From Apoderus coryli (taxonomy: Eukaryota > Arthropoda > Insecta > Coleoptera > Attelabidae), in assembly GCA_911728435.2 (NCBI GenBank), contig OU452200.1, positions 27,109,715-27,173,714 on the forward strand: DNA of 64,000 nucleotides. Direction: 5' to 3'. Shown piece by piece: positions 55,101-64,000 of this stretch. Both the position numbers and the translations under genes were made by a program. The notes beneath the pieces are model-generated. The model did not search any database. It was not told the origin of the DNA and was given only the letters and a program-made list of their open reading frames with translations. Within the stretch, counting starts at the first letter, position 1. Every line of letters starts with the position of its first letter.

Positions 55101-57652
55101 CAATAAGACTAATAAATGAAGTCATAATGATTCACAAACAAGGAGGGTTTGAATTGCGTGATTGGATTTGCAATATAGAGGACGTTTTTGAAGAAATACC
55201 AAAAGAATTAAGAAGTACAAACAAAATTTTTGAATTTGGCGGTTCAGAACAAAGAATTTTAGGCATGAAATGGAATCCAAAACAAGATACGTTAGGGTTT
55301 CATATCAAATTTGATTACGATAAAAACTGTGATGAGATTCCTACCAAAAGACAAATGTTACAGATAATAATGTCAATTTTCGATCCTTTAGGTATCCTTC
55401 AAAATTTAATTGTTAAAGCGAAGATTTTACTGCAAGAAGTATGGAAGAGCGGATTAGGTTTTGATGATAAAATATCCATTCAACAAAACAACAAATGGAA
55501 AATCTGGTTAAGCAATTTAGAGAAAGCTAAAGATTTAAAAATTCCCAGATGTTATGACTTTTCACAAGAGCAAGGAGACATAGATCTTCATGTATTCTGC
55601 GATTCCAGTGAGAAAGCCATGGCCGCTGTTGCGTATTTCCGATTTGAAGTTAGAGGAGAAATTAGAATTGTCATTGTTACAGCTAAAACGAAAGTTGCAC
55701 CAATCCGTAAAATGACAATTCCAAAATTAGAACTTCAAGCAGCACTTATAGCTAGTCGACTTGCCAAAACTGTTAAAGAAAAACATTCTTTAAAAATTAA
55801 TAAAATGATCCTGTGGAGTGACTCAATGTCTGTGCTGGGATGGATAAGATCTGATAAACAAAAACTAAGTAGCTTTATTCGAAGGAGAATTGATGAAATT
55901 ATAGAAAATACAAAAGCAGATTTTTGGAGATGGGTACCATCAAATCAAAATCCAGCAGATAGAGCAACAAGAGATGAAAAAGACACAGAATTTCATGCAA
56001 CTAGTATCTGGTTTACTGGTCCTGAATTTTTGAAACTCCCTGCAATATTTTGGCCTAAAGAAGAAGGAAATAAACATCTGACAAAATCAGAAGAAGAAAA
56101 AGTTATAAGAAATCAATATTTCGACAAAGTATTTTGTACTGGAAAAAAAGAGAACTTGGAACTAGAATCATGTTTACCGGAAGTATTGAGATTCTCTTCT
56201 TGGACAAAACTTATTAAAACAACGGCTTATGTGATGAAATTTATTAAAATTTTACAGAGGAAAGAACCTAGAAATCAGAATTTGATTTGCGCCGATCTAA
56301 AAGCCGCTGAACGAATGTGGGCTCTCAGAGTACAAAAAGACTCATTTCCACAAGAGTATGCAACTTTAATGAAGAAAAAAATTGTCTCGAAACAGAGTAG
56401 TATATACAAATTATCACCCTACATAAGAGATGGGCTAATATGTGTAGATGGAAGATTAGAATACGCAAAAGATTTAGGAATTGAAATGAAGAAACCTATA
56501 ATTTTAGATCATAAACACAGATACACAAAATTGTTAATTAAAGATTATCATGAAAAAACCAAACATGGTGGACTGCAGATAATACTTAATGAAATTAGAC
56601 AAAGATATTGGATTCCCCAGGCGAGAAAAACTATAAAATCTGTTATTGATCAATGCGGTTATTGTAAAAGATTAAGAGCAAAACCTAGAATGACAATGAT
56701 GGGAAACTTACCCGAAGAACGACTAATGAGGTCCCCTCGACCATTCTATTACTCCGGATTAGATTATTTTGGGCCAATGAACGTAAAAGTAGGAAGAAGA
56801 ATAGAAAAGAAATATGGCGTCCTATTCACTTGTTTGTCTGTCAGAGCGGTACATCTAGAAATAGCTGAAACACTAAATACCGACTCTGCTATACTAGCCA
56901 TACGCCGATTCATAGCTAGACGCGGTCAACCACATACCATCTGGACCGACAATGCTACAAATTTTAAATGCGCAAATAAAGAAATCAAAGAAGCACTTAC
57001 AAATATAGATCATGACATTATTCAAAGAAAATTACTTGCTGAAGAAATAAACTGGAAATATATAGCACCAGCTAGTCCATACATGGGAGGAGCATGGGAA
57101 CGTATGGTGCGAAGCGTAAAAGATACTCTTAAGATAATTTTGAAAGAACAAACACCGAAATTTGAAGTTTTACAGACGCTATTAGTTGAAGTAGAAAACA
57201 TAGTAAATAGTAGACCACTAACTTACGTATCTTCTGATCACAAGGATTATGAAAGCTTAACACCGAATAATTTTCTAATTGGCACTTCCAGTTCAGCAAA
57301 ACCTTTTGGAATTTTTGACACTAAATTGGAACTTCGAAAACAATGGATATATGCACAACAGTTATCTGAAAATTTTTGGAATAGATGGGTTAAAGAGTAC
57401 TTACCGACCCTCAATAAAAGAACAAAATGGCTTGAAAATAACAAGAATATACAGACTGGAGAAGTCGTGGTATTAATGGATAACAAACTACCCAGGAACA
57501 ATTGGCCTATAGGAAGAATCGTCAAAGTCTACCCTGGAAAAGACGAAAGAATCCGAGTAGTGGATATAAAAACAAGTATGGGAACTTACAGACGACCGAT
57601 AGGAAAAATATGTCCTATAGATTTTTTAGAAAACACGAGTGACACAATTTGA
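52196..57652 (+). CDS. BEL/Pao gag-pol polyprotein
   Basis: 1818 residues without a stop. The charged N-terminus (about 60-115) has a coiled coil of repeated EEAERKR. The Gag core of DUF1759 type is at about 180-330 (LPLFSGNVKDWPNFYNEFIR). Two zinc knuckles follow at about 397-450 (CVICQAEHYLEQC; CFSCLKSQHKIKEC). The aspartic protease has D540 in ALFDEGATVTLI, where Glu replaces the usual Ser/Thr after Asp. The RT of Peptidase_A17/BEL type has FSADIREMFHQVAIR and YIDDYLDS (D957, D958). RNase H begins near 1129 (FCDSSEKAMAAVAYF). The integrase has an HHCC zinc site (HEKTKHGG, CGYCKRL) and catalytic D1523 (LDYFGP), D1585 (WTDNATNF), E1635 (GGAWERMV). All enzymatic motifs are present, so it could be functional. 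Confidence 0.96.
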   Translation: MNSKTQKSLSEADRSFQVGDRNIHINSIENIESLKGFPKQNEDIKSNTKQSKSKISSRRALQIELETKKKLAELERDKEEAERKREEAERKREEAERKRKEAEYKRQKELIELEKQFQLSQSCTTISEHSEEKENNDMANCFPEEPYMEKVELWLDENENRTKNLNKHAGMSNTFKFEETLENILLRQTIDKNLPLFSGNVKDWPNFYNEFIRTTDTLKLSNEENISRLRKCLVGDAKRCVQGLLLSQSVAVTDIMNILKSRFGRPDLIVKSLICDAKNLPIVRNYDFAALTHFAETVMNLTLTLESLHMQNYLTCPQILEELLQKLPYSMQLSWGEKMAKNEGNLSLTQFKDWIWEKAVITSYTPKSCGTKFIQSEKYQKRTLLVHKNEKLTGKKCVICQAEHYLEQCTKFIELPLNQKWNIVKDKNLCFSCLKSQHKIKECRSKKKCNVENCEKIHHKLLHFKSNESPSRPINADRTVESRTVEPRAVERAERNQDLEEIHQVIAHTARNFNYEVYLKVAPVVLRTKSQEINTYALFDEGATVTLIDEDFANELNLIGETSALNLKWTDQDIEKKCISRKVQFWLRGSFEDENKYYLLDDVYTYKGLDLPMQNINRKYLQNKWSHLNEEYFPSFQNAQPKLLIGQNFWDLITTRQLIEGPRNAPALSYTKLGWIVHGNSSKLKARLDFSLHIRIENKEEELTNLVNDFFTIESLGIKYEGEKICAEDKQAENMIARLSRKIDNRWETGLLWKNEDEVLPDSRKIALQHFYYIENKMKKDKSFAESYRNKIKEYEMKGYARQLNVEELNIETSKIWYLPHFGVINPNKPGKFRFVFNAAATVEGKSLNHFLLKGPDLLNSLVEILWKFRERPIAFSADIREMFHQVAIRREDQDAQRFLFREFPDEDLKTYVMQVLIFGAISSPYTAQYIKNRNAEDFEKDFLEASRAIKYKHYIDDYLDSVDTKEEAIRLINEVIMIHKQGGFELRDWICNIEDVFEEIPKELRSTNKIFEFGGSEQRILGMKWNPKQDTLGFHIKFDYDKNCDEIPTKRQMLQIIMSIFDPLGILQNLIVKAKILLQEVWKSGLGFDDKISIQQNNKWKIWLSNLEKAKDLKIPRCYDFSQEQGDIDLHVFCDSSEKAMAAVAYFRFEVRGEIRIVIVTAKTKVAPIRKMTIPKLELQAALIASRLAKTVKEKHSLKINKMILWSDSMSVLGWIRSDKQKLSSFIRRRIDEIIENTKADFWRWVPSNQNPADRATRDEKDTEFHATSIWFTGPEFLKLPAIFWPKEEGNKHLTKSEEEKVIRNQYFDKVFCTGKKENLELESCLPEVLRFSSWTKLIKTTAYVMKFIKILQRKEPRNQNLICADLKAAERMWALRVQKDSFPQEYATLMKKKIVSKQSSIYKLSPYIRDGLICVDGRLEYAKDLGIEMKKPIILDHKHRYTKLLIKDYHEKTKHGGLQIILNEIRQRYWIPQARKTIKSVIDQCGYCKRLRAKPRMTMMGNLPEERLMRSPRPFYYSGLDYFGPMNVKVGRRIEKKYGVLFTCLSVRAVHLEIAETLNTDSAILAIRRFIARRGQPHTIWTDNATNFKCANKEIKEALTNIDHDIIQRKLLAEEINWKYIAPASPYMGGAWERMVRSVKDTLKIILKEQTPKFEVLQTLLVEVENIVNSRPLTYVSSDHKDYESLTPNNFLIGTSSSAKPFGIFDTKLELRKQWIYAQQLSENFWNRWVKEYLPTLNKRTKWLENNKNIQTGEVVVLMDNKLPRNNWPIGRIVKVYPGKDERIRVVDIKTSMGTYRRPIGKICPIDFLENTSDTI

Positions 57653-57663
57653 GCTGGGAGAAA

Positions 57664-57869
57664 TGTTAGATTATAAACACCCAGTTTGTATTATATTATG
57701 AATCTGTACATATTGTATATTGTAATGTTTACCTGTTTTTTGTATTGTTAGATTTTGATAGATGATTAATAGATTTTGAGAGTTGTCAGTAATAAAATAG
57801 TTATTGAGTTAATAGTTTGAATAGTAATCATTGAAAGGAAATATAGCTATCGAAGATTATACAGCAACA
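57664..57869 (+). repeat. 3' LTR of the BEL/Pao element
   Basis: 206 bp, two substitutions relative to the 5' LTR (in TTTTTGTATTG and GATGATTAATAG). It is preceded by the polypurine-like GAGCTGGGAGAAA (57651-57663), the expected plus-strand primer. Confidence 0.95.
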
Positions 57870-57874
57870 AAATG

Positions 57875-60350
57875 TTAGCGTGTATATTTTCGATAATTCA
57901 AAAAGATTATTTTTAATTACTTTTTCGTTACCTTGGGTATTAGGTTCGAATTTTGAAATGAAACTTCCTTATGTCATATGATGTGTAAAAATTGGTTTAA
58001 ACAACCATTAAACATTGTCATTTATTTGATAACAAACCGAAAATCAACACGATGTTGTGGGTCTCAAATCAACAAATTACAATGTAGTTTTAGGAAATAC
58101 ATATAATATCAAAAAAAAATTGTAGATCCAGAAGAAGACAATAACCATTGTCGAAACGTCGATAGAATGAAAAAGGAGAAAGGAAAAAAAAATAAATGAC
58201 AAGAATATTCTTGTCGATACTGTAGACCGAGGAAACTCATTAGACGACGCCGACGTCAGCAAGAAACACAAAACTCTTTAGATTATATATTAATTACTGA
58301 TGACTTTAGATTATCCACAAACATCATGAAAAATTTAGAAAAATCTTGTTTTGTCATCCCTTCAAAGTAAGAAACCAGAGTATGGTCAAACCAGGAATTT
58401 AACGTCCTTACGAGGCTAGCATGAAAGAGGGTGCTAAAAGCTGTTGATATTGGCAATTTAAAAAAAGGCGCCATTTGGAGTCAAATTAAAAAAGTGGCGT
58501 TAACCTCCTCCTGTCTTATAATGGCCTAAAATCGCGAGTGCGTATGGGCCTAATTTCATGTTTTTAGATAAATTTGCCGAATGGTCGGATTAACCGCGGT
58601 TAAGCTAACGTAAAAACCAAACAACATGGTAGCAGAGGAATTTACCGATCATAGGATTCAGTTATTTAGGTCGAAAACACAAAAAAATGCAAAAAAATCA
58701 AGAAATTCTTGCTTGGCCTAAAAAAACACGACGAACTCACAGAAACAATCGCAAATTGTTTTGTAAATTGTAACATTACCACAAAAAACAATGTTTCGAC
58801 TACCTAAATATTTATTTATACATACTTCCTTTTACCTTGGACTAGCCGTAGTTACATCTGTACCTATGCATGCGGTTATGAAATATAGTCTTATAAAATC
58901 AAATACCTATATTTTTCTAGTGTTATAAATTTAATTTTCTTTGAATAAAACTAGCGAATATTACCCCAATTTAAAATGTTACAAAACACATTTAATAAAT
59001 TTGTTTTAAATATATATCAAAATAAAATTACAAAAGTTACATTTGTACACAAGGATTAAGCATATTAAGCGAACCGACAAATAAAGAGTCGAATTCTAAC
59101 TTTATTGTTCAAAAACCGCAAACTTAGATGAAATAGTACTTAGGACATATTATAAATACCCAACCGATTTCAGCATACGAAAGGCAAGCTTTTGATATTC
59201 GTTATAATTTATAGTCTCATAAAACTTTAGATAATTCGAGCATCATTTATTTACCGAATAAAATGTTCAATATTTTCTGTCCATGTCACCAAGCGTAGTG
59301 GAATAATAAAAGCGTAATTTTGAAATTACTTTATATCCATACGGTGTAAATATATTACATTGGCAATTATTTATAGCATGCAATTAACGAGTCAAAACAG
59401 TATCTCTTTTTTTTTATTCGTACAGTGTAATATTCTGGAAAGTCAATTATTTATAACCACTACAATATTTTTTTACTATCTATATAATAATAGCGTGATC
59501 CATTTACGAGATAATTACATGCCTGTTATATTTTTAGGCTAAAAAATGCATCTATGTAAATATTTTTACAAATTTATTTTTTAGTGACTATAAAAACCAA
59601 CAAAGCGAAAACAAAGGTTAAAATTTTTTATTTTTTACTGGTACAAAGAGTTGTTACAACACAAAAATTAATAGATTGCAGTTATCATTCATTGGCAACT
59701 AAAATCTATCAAGTAGTTTTACAGAACCTGCTAATAATTTTACTTGGGGATACTGTATTAGTTCAATGATTAATTAAAGAACTGAGTTGTTGAGAAAAAA
59801 TGCTGCTTTCGTAATTACTAAAACTATTGAAATTTTGAAGTTTTAGAAGGCATCAGTTTAAATGATATTAGTATGACTCTATGGACTTGTATTAACTTAA
59901 TATAGGAATGCTCAACCAGGACGTAATCATGTAACAAAACAAAGACACACTGGCAATAGAATATATTTTTGTCTTACCCTGTATATATATTTGGGTAGTT
60001 TATGATATGTTAATAATATTTTTGTGAATATTATTTTAAATGGATTGTTACCAAATGTTTCTAAAAGTTTTAAGTGCATATCTATTACGAATATGATACA
60101 ACAACGGGAAATAATAACCTTATTATCTCTGGTGCCTTTTTCAATGTGATAAAAGAATTGGTACCTGCCTGAAAAAGGGTCTTTGGTCGAAAATATAAAT
60201 GCATATATTGGAGAGGATAACGAGATGTTTTAGTTACAGGGCGATCTTTCTTAATATTGTTAAGACACCTTCAAAACCATTGAATTGTTTTAAATTGTTT
60301 AAATTAACAAATTAGTTGTAAGATTCAGCAAGGTGCGATATTAACTACAA
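57875..60350. other. 5' flank or intron, no gene recognised
   Basis: AT-rich sequence to the right of the BEL element. A GC-richer patch at about 58120-58480 contains GACAAT..ATTGTCGAAACGTCG, a weak hammerhead-like string, but no coding family. I looked for a signal-peptide exon of the phosphatase on the minus strand and could not identify one. Confidence 0.45.
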
Positions 60351-60354
60351 TGCT

Positions 60355-61515
60355 TTTTTTTCTACAAATTTCTTTGTGAAAATATTACGATAATCAACCT
60401 TTTTATGATTATTTCATTGAAGCAAACAAAATTATAGAATACATTTGGGAGAATACTGAGTATACCAAGTGCGTCAAGCAGTTGCGGAACAAGATTTAAT
60501 CGAATTTAAACTTGAACCACGTGACTACTAGGAACACTTAATTTTTTTAAATGCAATGGTATATATTCGACATAGACAAAAACATAACCTTTTTAATGAT
60601 ATTTCACTTCCATATACCTAAAATATACCATTTCTTCAATATTTTGAATCTTTTACATTTTTGTCATAATGGGCCGCAATCTGCAGAAACCATCTAGTTG
60701 GCAAATATTTGATATTACACTTAAAAAAATCTAAAATAAATGTTCAAAATGATATCCGTTAAGTCCTAACCATTTTTTAAAAAATTTAAAACGGTGTTCT
60801 GTAATATGTGCAAATATTTTCTCCTATCTAAATTTTCTTCGTTAATTAACAAACTGAAAATTAGCTCGGTACCCCCATTCTCGCATTAAGTGTGGATTTG
60901 GATTGTTCCAGAAATATAAATTTCGTCTATTAAAAATGCCTCCCTACTAAATTTTGCTTCATCAGCCCAAATGTTTTTTTTTTAATTCTGGAGCCTCATG
61001 TATATGAACCAACCAACTCTCGAAAAAATGAACTCGATCTTCTGCGTCTTGCGGATTAACGGAGACTAACAATCGTATAATAATTGTCAATTTTTGACAT
61101 TTCTTATACGAAACGTTGATTATGGCGTTTGATCGTCTCTGCAAATTGCGGCCCACAAAAATGTTCAAAATATTGAAGAAATTGTTTATTTTATGTACTT
61201 ATAGCAAAATGATATATCATTAAAAAATATGTTTTTTTTTTTGTTTATCGAACGACATAGTCCAATGTATACCGTTCCAATTAAAAAAATGGCTTTTTCT
61301 AGTCACGTGGTAGACATGTGGTTCAAATACAATTCGATTAAATCTTGCTCTGCAACTACCTGACGATCTTTGACTATATCTATAATTTGGAAGTATTCCC
61401 TCTAATGTATTCTTAAATTTTGTTTGCTTGAATTAAATATTCATAAAAATATTGATTTTTCGTAGAAGTCTAAAAACATCTACATTTTCACAAACAAATT
61501 TTTTGAAAAAAATCT
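60355..61515 (-). mobile_element. mariner-like element relic
   Basis: Inverted arms of roughly 150 bp: GAAGCAAACAAAATT, GAATACATT, TTGCGGAACAAGATTTAATC and CACGTGACTA on the left (60410-60540) recur inverted at 61295-61445. Further out the arms are diverged, and I could not locate the TA-flanked tips. It contains a minus-strand transposase relic. Confidence 0.7.
60840..61168 (-). pseudogene. mariner transposase relic (first-Asp region)
   Basis: The minus strand reads VNPQDAEDRVHFFESWLVHI, then IWADEAKFSRE and, after a frameshift, IFNRRNLYFWNNPNPHLMRE, WGYRANFQF. These are the blocks around the first catalytic Asp (DEA-x-F, N-x-R-N-x-x-[YF]-W-x-x-x-NP). N-terminal and later catalytic blocks are missing. 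Confidence 0.72.
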
Positions 61516-62500
61516 TTTAGGTTTAGTGATCGTAAAATTTTATAGGGAATCTGAAAATAAATAAAAAAATGTGGTCTTTCCAGTTAGAATGAAAGAGTAG
61601 ATGGTTACTTCCGGTATAACCGCAAGTAATCTAAACCCGGAAGTAGTACATCAATATAGAACCTTCCCGATAATACCGAACACGAGCACTTATTGAATAG
61701 GTCACTCAAGATGAATCATCCTGGATATTATGTCACCTATACAATTAATTAGAAGCTCGCATTATATATATATATACGAAAGAACCACTAAACATGAAAG
61801 GGCTGTGATAAGGCCTAAATATCGACATATACTTGATATTATACTCAGCGGCCTTGTTAGCATGTTATGGATATATGGCATAAAAAGATAAAAAGAACCT
61901 ACAAATAAATAATTTGCGATTATAATGCACAATGTACCTACTTTGTCAATAAAATTAATATTTTGGTCTCTTGCAACAAATAAGGCTTTCGCAAGTTAGA
62001 GCAGGAGCTAAAATATTTTTAATTTACAAAAAAAATAATAATAATGCATAATGAAAACAAAAAGACCAAATCGCACTCAATAAAAATAAATAAAATATTA
62101 AACTATTCATGCATATAAAGTAAATTTTTAGCTATGTATCAATTTCTATATCATTTTTATCAAAATTATGAATGAATATTTCATATTTTGTTAAAAATAT
62201 TTTGAGTTTTAATATTCCAACGGATTTTATGTGATCATATTTTTTAATACATATTAGGTTATATGAAAATAACAATTCAAAACGAGTTTTATTTTTATTA
62301 CCTATGTAGTTTTGATAAATTATGTATTTTTTTTATTATGTAGGTTGATTACACTACCATCTATATGAGCGATTATGACAAAAAATTTGAGCAGATACAT
62401 TAATAATTATTATTGGTGGCAATCGAGTGGATCCTTTGTATTATTTTACAAAAGTATTGCTTATTTTAAAAAGCCAAGTCATATTTTATAATCAGCAGGG
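61516..62500. other. no gene recognised
   Basis: ACTTCCGGTATAACCGNAAGT at about 61608-61628 resembles the inner TIR of the mariner at 21943-23218 and may be a fragment of that family. The rest is plain AT-rich sequence. Confidence 0.45.
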
Positions 62501-63073
62501 TAAAGGTGGCCTTCCTCCGGGCGACTGTTGCGCTGATCGCTCAGCGATCGTCGCTGGCGACGGTCGCTGTGAAACTGCTACCGTTGTTGTTTTATGGAAG
62601 CCTGTCCTCCACGCGACAGCCGCTGGCGATTGTAGCTCGGTCTAGCGATTGTCGCAAGCCGCCTGCTCTCAGAGCAAATATAGTAGCTGCGGCCAGCGAC
62701 TTTTCGTTAGTTTCGTTTGGTTTTTAATGTAGTATGCTGTGTTCACAAGATAAAATCTTGTTCAGCGCCGCAGAAGATGAGAAATTGATCAAGGCAGTTG
62801 GTAAACATCCATCCCTCTTTAATTAGTATTGTCCTTTATATAAGGATCAAGTTGTAAAGGATAATGCTTGGAAGGAGGACGCATATAGGCCACAAGTAGT
62901 TTGCGCGTTAAACTCATCTCAAAAATTTGTGAAAACTACTCATCTTCTGCGGCGCTGAACAAGATTTTATCTTGTGAACACAGCATACTACATTAAAAAC
63001 CAAACGAAACTAACGAATAGTCGCTGGCCGCAACGATCCTCGCTTCAGTCGCCCGGAGGGAAGTCCACCTTTA
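62501..63073 (+). mobile_element. PIF/Harbinger-like non-autonomous element with MADF fragment
   Basis: Left end TAAAGGTGGCCTTCCTCCGG and right end CCGGAGGGAAGTCCACCTTTA are inverted. A second inverted block lies inside (GTTTCGTTTGGTTTTTAATG, GTGTTCACAAGATAAAATC, CTTCTGCGGCGCTGAAC, at 62710-62785 and 62940-63010). The centre encodes MLCSQDKILFSAAEDEKLIK, AVGKHPSLFN, stop, CPLYKDQVVKDNAWKEDAYR, a truncated MADF DNA-binding domain. MADF genes accompany PIF/Harbinger transposons. The left arm is unusually rich in GCGAY repeats. Confidence 0.72.
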
Positions 63074-64000
63074 AAGGGGCTGGTTAGAATAGGGCTTAGA
63101 CATTTAAAAGACCTCTATCTAAGTTAATTGTTTCTGGTATTGGTCTCAAAATCTAATTATCCAGCAACAGATAGAAATCCGCCTCCAATGCCTCAATGCA
63201 AAATCTAAATTCCCGGTTACACAGCTCCATTATTTCGGTAACTTTTTAGGGAGCAGCTATCGTATTTCGCAACTATAATTCTGGCTTAATTATAGCTGTT
63301 TTTCAGTATGCTTTGCTGTTGCCCAGTTATGAATTGCTTACAAACTCCTGCTGCAATAAAAAATGCGTTGACACCTTTTAAAGTTTGGATTTTTTATTTT
63401 TTCCTGAAAATAATTTAAACATAACATTGGAACACTAATACTAAGATAACCGCACTATCATCCAACTATCACGGATCATGGACATTTGTTGTTCACTTGG
63501 ACCTAACTAAGCTGAAACCTTGGTAGGGCTAATTTGCCTATCAGGAATAAATCTGGACGAGAGAAAATCGCTTCTTTATTAGCTGACGGTACTGGAAGAC
63601 CAATAAGAGAACTAACTATGCGTTAGAATCAATTTCAATTTCTTGTACTTTTTTGATGTTTAAAATCGTTAAGTCAAAGATCTGAATGTTAACCGTTGAT
63701 GAGTAGACAAAACTTTAGATGAACTTTAACAATAAATTGCCTCATTTAATATTTAGTTTCAATTTTGTGTTTAGCACACTAAATACATGTTTTTTAATAA
63801 TTGGGTGCAATTTTTAATTATTTTTTTTTCTTTAATGCGTCTAGGTACTTAGATATTTTTAAGCAAGCAGTTTTTGTTGTTTACATATACAAGAACGTAC
63901 CACCAGTATCAACCATATTTTCCAAAAATCTGCAGAATCTGCAGTGTGAAGCAAATTTCCAACATAACTTGAGCAATTCACATAAAATTAAATGTTTTTT
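63074..64000. other. no gene recognised
   Basis: AT-rich end of the window. Fragmentary readings only, no TIR, tRNA or coding family seen. Confidence 0.5.

Larger units (their letters stand above)
51957..57869 (+). mobile_element. complete BEL/Pao LTR retrotransposon
   Basis: A 5913-bp element: 206-bp 5' LTR, 33-nt leader, one long gag-pol frame, purine-rich tract, 206-bp 3' LTR. AAATG flanks both sides (51952-51956, 57870-57874), a 5-bp target duplication typical of BEL/Pao. The LTRs differ at two positions (about 1%), so the insertion is recent. It lies on the opposite strand to, and upstream of, the first visible alkaline phosphatase exon. Confidence 0.97.

Noticed and set aside
58125..58165. 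Hammerhead-like string CCAGAAGAAGACAAT..ATTGTCGAAACGTCG
   Set aside because: The core reads CAGAAGA instead of CTGATGA, no loop is left for stem III, and flanking stem I pairing is at most 3 bp.
50061..64000. Signal-peptide exon of the alkaline phosphatase
   Set aside because: No minus-strand reading with a start Met, hydrophobic core and a phase-1 GT donor could be identified with confidence.

Overview
The window is AT-rich animal DNA, almost certainly from an insect. Beetle or hemipteran is my guess, but nothing here fixes the order. It contains one recognisable host gene. Five in-phase exons of an alkaline phosphatase lie on the minus strand (49837-50060, 35463-35637, 27911-28089, 10127-10334, 3801-3941). 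They encode 309 codons spread over 46 kb. The 5' exon(s) with start codon and signal peptide lie above 50060, and the 3' exons with the remaining metal ligands lie below 3801. I found neither set.

The introns and 5' flank are filled with mobile DNA. (1) At least ten mariner/IS630 copies with a DUF4817-type helix-turn-helix. They range from one nearly intact element (39064-41150, 340-bp near-perfect TIRs, D-D-D spacing 94/41) to faint relics. (2) 5'-truncated non-LTR retrotransposons (7.5-8.9, 24.0-25.5, 28.2-29.2, 38.6-41.5, 48.3-49.0 kb, plus ends at 0-0.4 and 15.8-16.4 kb), several ending in simple (TTA)n-like tails. (3) A complete young BEL/Pao LTR retrotransposon (51957-57869). It has one 1818-aa polyprotein, 206-bp LTRs differing at two positions, and a 5-bp target duplication. 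(4) A Penelope-like reverse transcriptase fragment (19.1-19.4 kb). (5) A 2.4-kb TIR element (11789-14200) carrying an intact 566-aa protein of a family I cannot name, probably an autonomous DNA transposon. (6) A PIF/Harbinger-like non-autonomous element with a MADF fragment (62.5-63.1 kb), several MITEs and fold-back elements, and a two-copy repeat family with a tRNA-like segment.

The most unusual signal is a set of hammerhead ribozyme cores. Two copies (43305-43381 and 49390-49469, plus strand) show the full type I layout: CTGATGA, stem II, GAAA, a tiny stem III and GTC, enclosed by a long stem I. They belong to one repeat family, and at 43 kb part of the unit recurs 321 bp downstream. This layout resembles metazoan retrozyme or Penelope-associated hammerheads. 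A second repeat family (42.0 and 43.85 kb) and both arms of a fold-back element (31.6 and 32.5 kb) carry related cores.

Insertion order can be read locally. A LINE sits inside a mariner (6.3-9.6 kb), a mariner inside a LINE (38.6-41.5 kb), and a MITE inside a mariner pseudogene (45.4-46.9 kb). No rRNA, CRISPR, bacterial operon or viral genome was seen.
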